NCBI GenBank assembly: GCA_002492525.1
Contig: DKZA01000031.1
Coordinates: 1-57,267, forward strand
Length of the DNA: 57,267 bases
DNA from: Lachnospiraceae bacterium UBA7086
GTDB lineage: Bacteria; Bacillota; Clostridia; Lachnospirales; Lachnospiraceae
Direction of reading: 5' to 3'
Shown here: positions 44,017 through 52,017 of the stretch, one piece after another
How the letters are laid out: each line of letters starts with the position of its first letter
How positions within the stretch are numbered: position 1 is the stretch's first letter
The notes under the pieces: generated by a model
Databases searched by the model: none
Told to the model about the DNA's origin: nothing
The model's input: the letters and a program-made list of their open reading frames with translations, nothing else
Position numbers and translations under genes: made by a program

Positions 44017-44442
44017 ACAAAAAATCCCGGAATACATTGTCTGTATTCCGGGACGGATATGCTGTATCCGCGGTACCACCCGCATTGGCTAAAAGTAAAT
44101 TTGCTCCGCAAATTAACTTTGCGAGATCTGCTTCGCAGACTCGGAAGAAAAGTAAATTCCTTCAAAAATTAACAAAAGTAATTTGCTCCGCAAATAACTT
44201 TGCGAGATCTGCTTCGCAGACTCGGATATGTCCGCTTTGCATGCACTCATTTGCCCACTCTGCCGCTTAACGCGCGTAACGTACTGCCCTACTGTTATTC
44301 AGGCAGTCTGCTCCGGAGTGTTCCCGCTCCTTACTCCCCACCAACGGCGCTCTCAGTCGGTGACGCCGTATTCCTGTCGTGCTCGGCAAGGTGAGTCTCC
44401 TTCATAGCATTTTCCATAGTATTGCCTTATTTTGTCTACTTG
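44017..44442 (-). ncRNA. T-box leader of aspS-gatCAB, probable Asn (AAC) specifier
   Basis: On the minus strand: AAGGAGAC opening of stem I, the AG-bulge region GACTGAGAGCGCC, then GGAAC followed by ACTCC, giving AAC (44320-44322) as probable specifier in the usual SPEC-ACUCC layout; a stem II/III hairpin ACTGCCT...AGGGCAGT (44283-44308); CGTTA; then the T-box GCGGGTGGTACCGCGG (44067-44083 region), antiterminator partner ATCCGTCCC, and terminator CCCGGAATACA-gacaa-TGTATTCCGGG (44026-44053) with T-tract 44017-44024. Uncharged tRNA should prevent termination. AAC is Asn, not Asp. The interval 43961-44558 also holds the repeats, promoter and dyad listed separately. Confidence 0.88.
44091..44226. 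repeat. Tandem structured repeats inserted in the T-box leader
   Basis: Two near-identical copies (44091-44145, 55 bp; 44174-44226, 53 bp) with a truncated third copy between them (44148-44173). Each copy has a short hairpin AATTTGC-tcc-GCAAATT and a near-palindromic CGAGATCTGC-ttc-GCAGACTCG. They lie between the stem I/III region and the antiterminator, a position normally filled by only a few tens of bases. Confidence 0.85.
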
Positions 44443-44448
44443 TATACA

Positions 44449-44477
44449 TGTATAACATAATTCTTTTTAAAATACAA
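44449..44477 (-). promoter_or_regulatory. Promoter of the aspS operon
   Basis: TTGTAT (44472-44477), 17 bases, TATACA (44449-44454) on the minus strand; predicted start near 44442, giving a leader of about 480 nt. Confidence 0.65.
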
Positions 44478-44497
44478 GTGCTGTTGCTCATAACACA

Positions 44498-44525
44498 AAT
44501 ATTGTATTCAAAAAAATACAATATT
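44498..44525. repeat. Perfect dyad between dapL and the aspS promoter
   Basis: AATATTGTATT (44498-44508) and AATACAATATT (44515-44525), a perfect 11-bp inverted repeat with six bases between. It could be a weak terminator for dapL or an operator upstream of aspS; there is no T-tract after it on the minus strand. Confidence 0.5.
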
Positions 44526-44558
44526 ATCGCCTACATTCTCTGTAAGAGCATTTTCCCT

Positions 44559-45773
44559 TTACAGCTTCTTAATCCTGTCCACGGCTTCCACAGTGTTCTC
44601 ATAACTGCCAAAAGCTGTCAGACGGAAATAGGTTTCGCCGCTGGGTCCGAATCCCGATCCCGGTGTGCCCACCACATTGGCTTTTTCCAAAAGATAATCG
44701 AAGAACTCCCAGCTTGTCATACCATTCGGCGCTTTCAGCCAGATGTAAGGCGCATTGACACCGCCGGAAACCTCATATCCCGCACTCTTTAACCCCTCCA
44801 GAATGTAAGCCGCATTTTTCATATAATAAGCAACCAGCTCTTTGGTCTCTCTCTTACCCGCTTCGCTGTAGACCGCCTCGCCGGCTCTCTGAATAATGTA
44901 AGGAGCACCGTTATACTTCGTACCGTGTCTTCTTGCCCAGAGCGCATGTAAGGACACATCGCCGACTTTCAATTCCTTCGGCACCACGGCAAAGCCCAGA
45001 CGTACCCCGGTAAAGCCGGCATTTTTAGAAAAAGAACGAAGCTCAATGGCACAAGTCCTGGCTCCTTCACACTCATAAATCGTATGCGGCACATCCGCCT
45101 CAGAGATATAAGCTTCGTAAGCCGCATCATAAATGATCACAGACCCGTTCTTGTTGGCGTAATCCACCCACTCCTGCAGCTGCGCTTTGGTAATGGTAGA
45201 ACCGGTAGGATTGTTCGGGAAACACAGATAGATTAAATCCGGCACTTTCCCAGGCAATTGAGGCGCAAACCCATTTTCCTCAGTACAGGGCATGTAAATC
45301 ACATCGCTCCAGTTGCCTGTGGCCGCATCATAAGTTCCTGTCCGGCCTGCCATCACATTGGTATCCACATACACCGGATACACCGGGTCGCAGACCGCAA
45401 TCTTATTGTCCAGTGCAAAAATCTCCTGAATATTGCCGGAATCACATTTCGCCCCATCGGAAATAAAAATCTCGTCCGCCTCAATCTGACATCCTCTTGC
45501 CTTATAATCATTGTCCGCAATGGCCGTCCGCAAAAACTCATATCCCAGATCCGGCGCATAACCGCGGAACGTCTTAGCATCCGCCATCTCATCCACTGCC
45601 TTGTGGAGGGCACTTATCACGGCAGGAGAAAGGGGCTGTGTCACATCTCCGATGCCAAGCCTGATAATTTTTTTATCCGGATTCGCCGCCGTATAAGCGT
45701 TCACTTTCTTCCCAATAGTAGAAAAAAGATAACTGCCCGGCAGTTTCAAATAGTTGTCGTTCACTTTAACCAT
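44559..45773 (-). CDS. dapL: LL-diaminopimelate aminotransferase
   Basis: PLP enzyme converting tetrahydrodipicolinate directly to LL-DAP with glutamate as donor, bypassing the acylated intermediates. 404 residues; LGIGDVTQPLSPAVISALHKAVDEM, the GYEFLRTAI, DGAKCDSGNIQ, YLCFPNNPTGSTI and the PLP-lysine region RSFSKNAGFTGVRLGF are characteristic of DapL. It follows dapF by 24 bp and the two act in sequence. Confidence 0.96.
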   Translation of the reverse strand: MVKVNDNYLKLPGSYLFSTIGKKVNAYTAANPDKKIIRLGIGDVTQPLSPAVISALHKAVDEMADAKTFRGYAPDLGYEFLRTAIADNDYKARGCQIEADEIFISDGAKCDSGNIQEIFALDNKIAVCDPVYPVYVDTNVMAGRTGTYDAATGNWSDVIYMPCTEENGFAPQLPGKVPDLIYLCFPNNPTGSTITKAQLQEWVDYANKNGSVIIYDAAYEAYISEADVPHTIYECEGARTCAIELRSFSKNAGFTGVRLGFAVVPKELKVGDVSLHALWARRHGTKYNGAPYIIQRAGEAVYSEAGKRETKELVAYYMKNAAYILEGLKSAGYEVSGGVNAPYIWLKAPNGMTSWEFFDYLLEKANVVGTPGSGFGPSGETYFRLTAFGSYENTVEAVDRIKKL

Positions 45774-45797
45774 GGTATCTTCCTCTCTCTTACTGTT

Positions 45798-46631
45798 TTA
45801 TATACTACCTTCAAAAACCGTAACCGCCGGCCCTGTCATATAAACCAGATCTGCCTCCCGGTCCCAGGTAATTGTCAGTTCGCCTCCTAACAGTGTAACA
45901 GTAACGGTCTCTTCCGTCAAACCATTTAAAATACATGCAACCACCGTCGCGCAGGCTCCCGTACCGCAGGCCAGTGTCTCTCCCGTGCCGCGCTCCCAGA
46001 CCCGCATGAAAACATGCCGCCTGTCTATCACTTCCACAAACTCTGTATTCGTCCGCTTAGGGAACCTCTCGTGATTCTCAAAATAAGGGCCTGTCTTCTC
46101 AATGTCCAGGTCTTTCACGCCGTCCATAAACACCACCGCATGCGGATTTCCCATTGACACGCATGTCATTTTATAATCCTGTCCCTGTACGCGGATGGTC
46201 TCATCCACAGCCTGCTTTCTCTCGCATATCACCGGCACCAAATCTGCCGTAAGTTCCGGCGCTCCCATATTAACCCGCACCGTATCCACTTTGCCGTCCT
46301 GTAAAAAAAGCTGTAAGTATTTTATTTTGCCGCAGCTTATGACACTTATGTCTGTTTTGTCCGTAAGACCCTTATCATATACATACTTCGCCACACAGCG
46401 GATACCATTGCCGCACATTTCCGCCCTGCTGCCATCCGCATTGTACATCTCCATCTCAAAGTCAGCCTCGTCAGAAGGATTAATGAAAATCACGCCATCT
46501 CCGCCCACGCCGAAATGCCTGTCGCTGACTCTGCGTACAAACGCTTCCTTTTCCTCCTGCGCCATCTTTTCTTTTGCGCCGTCAATATAGATATAATCAT
46601 TGCCACAGCCTTGCATCTTAGTAAACTTCAT
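45798..46631 (-). CDS. dapF: Diaminopimelate epimerase
   Basis: Interconverts LL- and meso-DAP for peptidoglycan and lysine. 277 residues with the two catalytic Cys motifs MCGNGIRCVAKY (Cys73) and ACGTGACA, plus MQGCGNDYIYID at the start and VSMGNPHAVVF. Cotranscribed with dapL. Confidence 0.96.
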   Translation of the reverse strand: MKFTKMQGCGNDYIYIDGAKEKMAQEEKEAFVRRVSDRHFGVGGDGVIFINPSDEADFEMEMYNADGSRAEMCGNGIRCVAKYVYDKGLTDKTDISVISCGKIKYLQLFLQDGKVDTVRVNMGAPELTADLVPVICERKQAVDETIRVQGQDYKMTCVSMGNPHAVVFMDGVKDLDIEKTGPYFENHERFPKRTNTEFVEVIDRRHVFMRVWERGTGETLACGTGACATVVACILNGLTEETVTVTLLGGELTITWDREADLVYMTGPAVTVFEGSI

Positions 46632-46749
46632 ATTGCAGCCCTTCCTTTCTGTTTACACTTTTGATAACAGTGTATCACATCCGGCCCACATAAAAAGCTC
46701 ATTACATGCGCATATCTATGCAAAAAATGTCATCTGACAGTTGCTGTTC

Positions 46750-47298
46750 TCATCCACGCATCATCGCCAACACCATTTCCGCTGTCTCCACCATATTGGT
46801 ACCGCTGTCCATACTGCATTTCTGAATATACCGGTATGCTTCTTCCTCACTCATATTGTTCCGGTTCATCAGAATTTCCTTTGCCTCTTGGATCAGCGCC
46901 TCTTCCTCGGGGCTGCGCTGTCTGGGCTGTAACCTGGCCCGGCGGCGCCTGCGCTCAACAGCCTGACTCATCATGGCCACAGTATTGACCAGATCATGAA
47001 CCTTTAAGGGCATGGAAAGACATATAATATCATTGCCGATACACTCATTTAACACACCGCGGGAAGCCAGAAGAAGCATTTCAAATCCTTTGGGAAGGCA
47101 GTCGTGCAATTCTGAATACATCATATCCGACAGCCTGTAGCCGCAGATAATAATCCCGTCATTCCATTCATCAATCTTACTAAGTACCTGGGAACCGGTG
47201 GTACACACTGCATTTACCTGAAAACCATTCTTCACAAGAAGTCCACGGACGCCTCTGGCATCTTCCGGTTTGGGCAAAACCACTATGATGTTGATCAC
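46750..47298 (-). CDS. ANTAR-domain response regulator with degenerate receiver
   Basis: 182-residue regulator. N-terminal receiver-like domain (about 1-118) begins INIIVVLPKPEDARGV but at the beta-3 site has IIICGYRLSDM, lacking the expected phospho-accepting Asp. The C-terminal ANTAR RNA-binding domain (about 125-182) has EEEALIQEAKEILMNRNNMSEEEAYRYIQKCSMDSGTNMVETAEMVL. The start is GTG 47298 because GGGAGGTGAGC precedes it by 5 bases; ATG 47334 gives an extension with no RBS. It follows glnA by 77 bp. ANTAR proteins act by transcription antitermination, so glnA may be a target. Confidence 0.85.
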   Translation of the reverse strand: MINIIVVLPKPEDARGVRGLLVKNGFQVNAVCTTGSQVLSKIDEWNDGIIICGYRLSDMMYSELHDCLPKGFEMLLLASRGVLNECIGNDIICLSMPLKVHDLVNTVAMMSQAVERRRRRARLQPRQRSPEEEALIQEAKEILMNRNNMSEEEAYRYIQKCSMDSGTNMVETAEMVLAMMRG

Positions 47299-47375
47299 AC
47301 GCTCACCTCCCTCTCCGAGAATTTTCGCGGGCATCAGAAAGTACCCCTGTACTGACTATGCCGCCGCACAAAGGC

Positions 47376-48710
47376 TTAATAGGTATTCAGATATTCATTG
47401 ATCTCCCAGTCTGTCACCTGACAGAGATAACGGTTCCACTCCTCCTTCTTCGCCGCAATATACTTTTCAAAAACATGATCACCCAGCACATCCCTGATAA
47501 AATCATCTTCTTCCATATAATGAACCGCCTCGATCAGCGTACTCGGAATTTCTTCCATTTTTTTCTCTCTCCGCTCCTGCGGACTCATCTTAAATACATC
47601 CCGGTCCACGCTCTCCGGCGGCAGAATCCTGTTCTTAATACCATCCAGACCGGCACGCAGACATACCGCCAGTGCCAGATAAGGATTGGCGGAAGGATCC
47701 GGGCAGCGCAACTCCAGCCTGGTTCCCTTACCACGGGAAGCAGGAATCCTGATCAACGGACTTCTGTTGGTGGCGCTCCAGGTAATATAAGCGGGAGCCT
47801 CATACCCGGGCACCAGCCTTTTATAAGAATTGACCAAAGGATTGGTGATTGCCGTCATGGCCTGCATATGTTTCATGATGCCGCCAATAAAATAATAAGC
47901 TTCCAGACTGAGCCCCAGTTTATCTTTCTCATCCGTAAAAATATTCCTGCCATCTTTGGATAGCGACATATTAATATGCATACCGGATCCGTTTACCCCA
48001 TATTTCGGTTTCGGCATAAACGTAGCATGCAGTCCATGTCTGCGGGCAATGGTCTTCACCGCCAGCTTAAAAGTCATAATATTATCCGCCGTAGCCAGAG
48101 CCTCGTCATAGCGGAAATTAATCTCATGCTGGGCCGGCGCCACATCATGATGGGAAGCCTCCACCACAAACCCCATGTCTTCCAGGGTAAGCACCATATC
48201 CCTTCTGGCATTTTCCCCAAAGTCCATAGGCCCCACATCAAAATATCCTGCCTGTTCGTGCGTTATGGTAGTGGGCATCCCGTTGTCATCCAGATGAAAC
48301 AGGAAAAACTCACACTCCGCCCCCACATTGAAGGTATATCCCAAATCCGCCGCCTCCTGAATGGCCCTTTTCAAAACATAGCGCGGATCCCCCTCAAAAG
48401 GCTCACCGTCCGGGCGGTGCACATCACAGATCAGACGCGCCACCTTTCCCTGCTGAGGCCTCCAGGGAAACACTTCCATGGTACTATAATCCGGATACAG
48501 GTACATATCCGACTCCTCGATTCTGGCAAACCCTTCTATCGCATAACCATCGAAAGTACACTCATTTTCCAAGGCCTTCTCCAACTGGCTGACTGTGACC
48601 GCCACGTTTTTCAGATTGCCAAAGATATCCGTAAACTGCAGTCTGATAAACTCCACGTCCTCCTCCTCGGCCAGACGTATAATATCTTCTTTGCTATAAT
48701 GTTTCCTCAT
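47376..48710 (-). CDS. glnA: Glutamine synthetase, type I
   Basis: Makes glutamine from glutamate, ammonia and ATP. 444 residues, the length of the Firmicute GSI-alpha class: IRLQFTDIFGNLKNVAV, FDGYAIEGFARIEESDMYLYPD, GAECEFFLF, VEASHHDVAPAQHEINF, NGSGMHINMSL, RCPDPSANPYLALAVCLRAGLDGI and MEEIPSTL. No E. coli adenylylation-type tail motif. Leader contains a terminator-like hairpin. Confidence 0.96.
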   Translation of the reverse strand: MRKHYSKEDIIRLAEEEDVEFIRLQFTDIFGNLKNVAVTVSQLEKALENECTFDGYAIEGFARIEESDMYLYPDYSTMEVFPWRPQQGKVARLICDVHRPDGEPFEGDPRYVLKRAIQEAADLGYTFNVGAECEFFLFHLDDNGMPTTITHEQAGYFDVGPMDFGENARRDMVLTLEDMGFVVEASHHDVAPAQHEINFRYDEALATADNIMTFKLAVKTIARRHGLHATFMPKPKYGVNGSGMHINMSLSKDGRNIFTDEKDKLGLSLEAYYFIGGIMKHMQAMTAITNPLVNSYKRLVPGYEAPAYITWSATNRSPLIRIPASRGKGTRLELRCPDPSANPYLALAVCLRAGLDGIKNRILPPESVDRDVFKMSPQERREKKMEEIPSTLIEAVHYMEEDDFIRDVLGDHVFEKYIAAKKEEWNRYLCQVTDWEINEYLNTY

Positions 48711-48735
48711 AATTTACCTGCCTTTCCCATATACG

Positions 48736-48780
48736 CAAAAAGACATTCTTATCCTGCCATATCGCAGTAAGAACGTCTTT
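48736..48780 (-). terminator. Leader hairpin/attenuator of glnA
   Basis: On the minus strand AAAGACGTTCTT and AAGAATGTCTTT pair (one G-T), continuing to an inner CTGC/GCAG stem with a two-base bulge and loop GATATG, and followed by TTTTTGCG. It is about 10 bases after the predicted start site and 26 bases before the glnA ATG, as expected for an attenuator rather than an end-of-gene terminator. The six-base loop invites comparison with ANTAR targets, but the canonical double hairpin with A1/G4 loops is not evident. Confidence 0.65.
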
Positions 48781-48790
48781 GTTCTGTCTC

Positions 48791-48820
48791 ATCATAACAG
48801 TTGTTTTATGACCTTGTCAA
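48791..48820 (-). promoter_or_regulatory. Promoter of glnA
   Basis: TTGACA (48815-48820), 18 bases, TATGAT (48791-48796) on the minus strand, starting just after the XRE regulator gene. Confidence 0.75.
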
Positions 48821-48836
48821 CATCTTTTAGGCCTGT

Positions 48837-49241
48837 TTACTTCTCCTGTTTATTTCTCTTAGCCTGCATGATTTCCCACATGACAGACAAAGTATCCCTC
48901 CTGTTCTTTTCATTCAGACTGTGCAGGCAGTCTAAAAACTCCTGCTCGGTAAGACTGTCAAAATCCTTTTCCCACTCCGGTATTGATATCTGCAGATGCT
49001 CATTTTCTGTTTGACAATCTATAGAATCCATTTCCATATGTTCCAGAATATTGTCTGTAGAAACACCGTAAATCCTGGCCAAATGATACAATACCTGGAC
49101 CGACGGCCTGATTCTTCCCGTTTCATAATGTGAGTAAGTCTGTCTGGATACTTGTAACTGCATTGCAACATCTTCCTGCCTATAATGATGCGACTTGCGC
49201 AGCTGTTTTAAATATTCCGCTAAAGATTTCTGGTTTTCCAT
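48837..49241 (-). CDS. XRE-family HTH transcriptional regulator
   Basis: 134 residues. N-terminal Cro/CI-type helix-turn-helix (about 8-65): LAEYLKQLRKSHHYRQEDVAMQLQVSRQTYSHYETGRIRPSVQVLYHLARIYGVSTDNIL. The C-terminus is an acidic tail then a basic end and is unassigned. It lies upstream of glnA on the same strand with glnA's promoter between them. RBS AGGAGG. Target unknown; nothing directly shows it controls glnA. Confidence 0.85.
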   Translation of the reverse strand: MENQKSLAEYLKQLRKSHHYRQEDVAMQLQVSRQTYSHYETGRIRPSVQVLYHLARIYGVSTDNILEHMEMDSIDCQTENEHLQISIPEWEKDFDSLTEQEFLDCLHSLNEKNRRDTLSVMWEIMQAKRNKQEK

Positions 49242-49534
49242 TAGTACCTCCTATTTTTGTACCACTTTGCATTTATAACATGTCATCTTCTATGACCAGG
49301 ATACGGGAACCGCTCATCTGTCAGACCAATCAGGTAATCCACGCTTGTGTTATGAAAACGGGCCAATTGAATCAAGACAGAACATTCCCTTTACCTTCAA
49401 CGTGCCAGCGTCAATTTTCTCTCACAATTCATTCCAAAATACGCGCACAAAATAGGAACCCGTCAAAACTTTGACAGATTCCCATTCTTTTACCAAATTC
49501 ATCTCACTTATACTCGCATGAGTTTCGTTTTACT

Positions 49535-50467
49535 TTATTCATCCTCCAGGCCATACTCAATGAGCAGACGCTTCTGGAGTTCCCGGTCAGACAAAGAATT
49601 CAAAAATTCGTTACTCCGGCCTTCCTCCATTAACAGGATGCCAAGTTTATTTATCTTCAATTCACCTTCTTCCTTTCCTTCTTCTCTTCCCTCACTTCGT
49701 ATGGTCCTCTCATATTTCTCTGCATCAAACTCTTCCAGCAACATTCCTAACACCTCCGCCCGGTTTTTTAACAGAAATTCTTTTAATATTCCCTTCTCTA
49801 TACAGTAATCTATCGCTTTGCTCATAGCCTCCTGTGTATCCTTACCAGCCGTCATATAATCTCTTGACGCGGCCACAAGCATGGAATATTCCTCCAGGAC
49901 CCTGCATTTATCCATCAGCAGTTTATTATGTCCATGGTTGATGTTGAGCATCCGCACCTTGAGCTCCACATCCGCCCTCGCCTTCTTATTCTCAAACGCA
50001 TCTGACAGCTTCAGTATCCGCTCTTCCGGCATCTCTTTCCTACCGTTGTAAAATACAACACATTGCGGTGTCGGTAACGTAATCTGCCCGCATCCATACA
50101 GACTTCTCTCCGCCTTCTCTATCACCAGCTGGTATTCCTGTGCCAGATAGATCAAAAAACGTATCGGCAGATTCGGACTGTAGGTACTCTGGTGTTCATA
50201 TAAATTCAATGTGCCGGACAGGATATAGGCCAGGTCATTTTTCATCACCACATAGACCGCACTTTCAATCGTCACAATCTCTAGCTGGGATGCATCCTGA
50301 TAGTCTGTCCCATTCAGCGCATTGTACAGATTCAGGAGTGCCTTCCTGTCTTTCTCAAAAAGATACCGGAAGAGCCTGTCCTTCACAGTCTGCTGTACCT
50401 GCCTCCGATCCTGATAATGGTCATATTTCCTGTTCCTTTTTTTCTTCTTTCTCCTTTGTTTTGACAT
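49535..50467 (-). CDS. Rpn-family recombination-promoting nuclease
   Basis: 310-residue protein of the Rpn/PD-(D/E)XK nuclease-transposase-like family (PDDEXK fold). Basic N-terminus, then KDRLFRYLFEKDRKALLNLYNALNGTDY, then nuclease core with ESAVYVVMKNDLAYILSGTLNLYEHQSTYSPNLPIRFLIYL, and a C-terminal Glu/Lys-rich region (EGREEGKEEGELKINKLG). ATG 50467 with GGGAGGA. Rpn proteins are DNA endonucleases tied to recombination and anti-phage behaviour in other bacteria. The 293 bp upstream of the XRE gene (49242-49534) shows no clear gene. Confidence 0.82.
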   Translation of the reverse strand: MSKQRRKKKKRNRKYDHYQDRRQVQQTVKDRLFRYLFEKDRKALLNLYNALNGTDYQDASQLEIVTIESAVYVVMKNDLAYILSGTLNLYEHQSTYSPNLPIRFLIYLAQEYQLVIEKAERSLYGCGQITLPTPQCVVFYNGRKEMPEERILKLSDAFENKKARADVELKVRMLNINHGHNKLLMDKCRVLEEYSMLVAASRDYMTAGKDTQEAMSKAIDYCIEKGILKEFLLKNRAEVLGMLLEEFDAEKYERTIRSEGREEGKEEGELKINKLGILLMEEGRSNEFLNSLSDRELQKRLLIEYGLEDE

Positions 50468-50628
50468 ATCATATCCTCCCTATATGTGGCAGGATACAAT
50501 ATATCGCTACGGTCTGTGCCAGCCCATCTTTTCTCCTGCCGTTTTCTGTTATGTTTCAAAGAGAAATCCGACAGAAGCTGTCTTGAATGTGCAGAACGCA
50601 CACCTGTTAGAATTTCTTTGATAGATTT

Positions 50629-50657
50629 ATTCTAACGGGTTGACAGTGGAATGTCAA
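50629..50657 (-). promoter_or_regulatory. Promoter of the Rpn gene, overlapped by a palindrome
   Basis: TTGACA (50652-50657), 17 bases, TAGAAT (50629-50634) on the minus strand. The -35 is half of the palindrome TTGACA-TTCCAC-TGTCAA (50640-50657), and a second inverted repeat GTTAGAAT/ATTCTAAC (about 50607-50636) covers the -10, suggesting repression. The rest of 50468-50768 shows no gene. Confidence 0.6.
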
Positions 50658-50768
50658 TATTATTTTTGAATTAATGTTGACGTCATTTCGTTTACCTCTG
50701 TTTTCTTTGCACCATTCATATTTTTAGACAGCTGCATAGTAAAACAAATAATTGATATCCTGAATTTT

Positions 50769-51260
50769 ATGCAACTGTGTGTGTTAAACTTAAGTCGTAT
50801 AGACCTTGCAACTACGGAAGACAAACACTATCAGATTGATTATTGGGCTTCCCTCTTTAAGTCCACCACATGGGAGGAGATTAAGATGCTCGCAAAAGAT
50901 AACAATTATATCTCAGACGCTACTTCTACCGTCTATCGCCTCAGCCAGGAAGAGATGATACGGCTCCAGTGCGAGGCCAGGGAAGATTACTACCGCACCT
51001 AGCTTGGGCTTAAACATGAGATGGAGCGGCGGGATGCGGAGATTGAGAAACGGGATGCGGAGATTGAGAAACAAAACGTAGAGATTAAGAGTCTCTCAAC
51101 TAAAAACCACGACCTCTCCTCTAAGGTGCAAAATCTCTCGGCTAAAATGCGCCAAAAAGACAATACAATTGAAAGCCTTGCCTCTGAGAATCAAAATCTC
51201 TCTTCTGAAAGGGACAAACTCCTTGCCTTGGTATTAGAGCATGGGTACCAACCGGATTAA
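50769..51260 (+). pseudogene. Decayed Rpn/PD-(D/E)XK-family gene, C-terminal part
   Basis: Two reading pieces in one frame. The first (77 codons) has NLSRIDLATTEDKHYQIDYWASLFKSTTWEEIKMLAKDNNY and ends DYYRT; an in-frame TAG at 51000-51002 (probably once CAG) interrupts it, and LGLKHEMERRDAEIEK then continues as a coiled coil of EIEK repeats to 51260. This resembles the C-terminal half of PD-(D/E)XK-family nuclease/transposase proteins; the N-terminal nuclease half is missing (stop codons upstream). Nearby intact Rpn gene is on the other strand. Confidence 0.7.
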
Positions 51261-51440
51261 TTTAAATTCTTATCGAAGCATTACAATATAGCCTCTAAAT
51301 AACAGCAACTCATACGCTATACCTAATTCCCCGGCTATCGAGAACAATTCTCTTAAGCCAGTCAACTCATGACGATTCTGGCATAAACCCTGACAGCCCC
51401 GCATAGACTGATAAAAAAGAATCACTATGGGGATATTTGT

Positions 51441-51917
51441 ATGAGTTCTAAAACCAAAATTGTCGTGCTTCACGTAAAAGAGTTAATATATACCGGCATC
51501 TTCGCGGCCCTCGGTATCCTCTTCATCATCCTGCTCATCATCATGTTCCTGCCCAAAGAGGAAAAGAAAGAGACCATGTCCACCGTGATGCAGACCACCG
51601 AAAACTCCTACGTGCCCGGCGTATATACAACTTCGTTAATTTTAAATGACAACGTTGTGGAGATAGAGGTCACCGTGGACGAAAAGAATATCAACTCTAT
51701 CCGTCTTGTCAATCTGGATGAGGCCGTGACCACCATGTATCCTCTCATCCAGCCTTCCTTTGAGGATCTGGCCGACCAGATTATCACCAACCAGAGCCTG
51801 GAGGGGGTTACATACAGCGATGACAGTAAATATACTTCCATGATTCTCTTAGACGCCATCACCAGTTCCCTCAATAAAGCACTGGAAAATCCGGGGGAAG
51901 AGGAAGAAAGCAATTAG
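51441..51917 (+). CDS. Small membrane-anchored protein, FMN-bind-like
   Basis: 158 residues with one helix (about 15-36), a linker, and an exterior domain. The domain starts SYVPGVYTTSLILNDNVVEIEVTVDEKNINSIRLVNLDEAV and ends TYSDDSKYTSMILLDAITSSLNKAL, a degenerate version of the FMN-binding/NqrC-like pattern, with the flavin-attachment SGAT-type motif not intact. Weak RBS (GGGGATA). Ends 38 bp before a bidirectional terminator. Confidence 0.55.
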   Translation: MSSKTKIVVLHVKELIYTGIFAALGILFIILLIIMFLPKEEKKETMSTVMQTTENSYVPGVYTTSLILNDNVVEIEVTVDEKNINSIRLVNLDEAVTTMYPLIQPSFEDLADQIITNQSLEGVTYSDDSKYTSMILLDAITSSLNKALENPGEEEESN

Positions 51918-51955
51918 CTTCATGAATCCAAATAAGCGAAAATTTTCCACATCAC

Positions 51956-52009
51956 AATAGAACAGGCCCGCCGTCACACCTAAGTGACAAAGCAGGCCTG
52001 TTCTTTAAT
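51956..52009. terminator. Bidirectional terminator between convergent genes
   Basis: AGAACAGGCC (51959-51968) pairs with GGCCTGTTCT (51995-52004), with an inner GTCAC/GTGAC hairpin; T-run on plus and A-run on the other side. Serves the plus-strand gene and the alpha-galactosidase. Confidence 0.9.
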
Positions 52010-52017
52010 ATCGTGGA

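Noticed and set aside
44091..44226. CRISPR array
   Set aside because: Only two full copies, no regular unique spacers, no cas genes; the units lie in a T-box leader.
49535..51260. Toxin-antitoxin or phage-defence island
   Set aside because: Only a single Rpn gene and a decayed relative; no partner genes, integrase or attachment sites seen, so I make no system claim.
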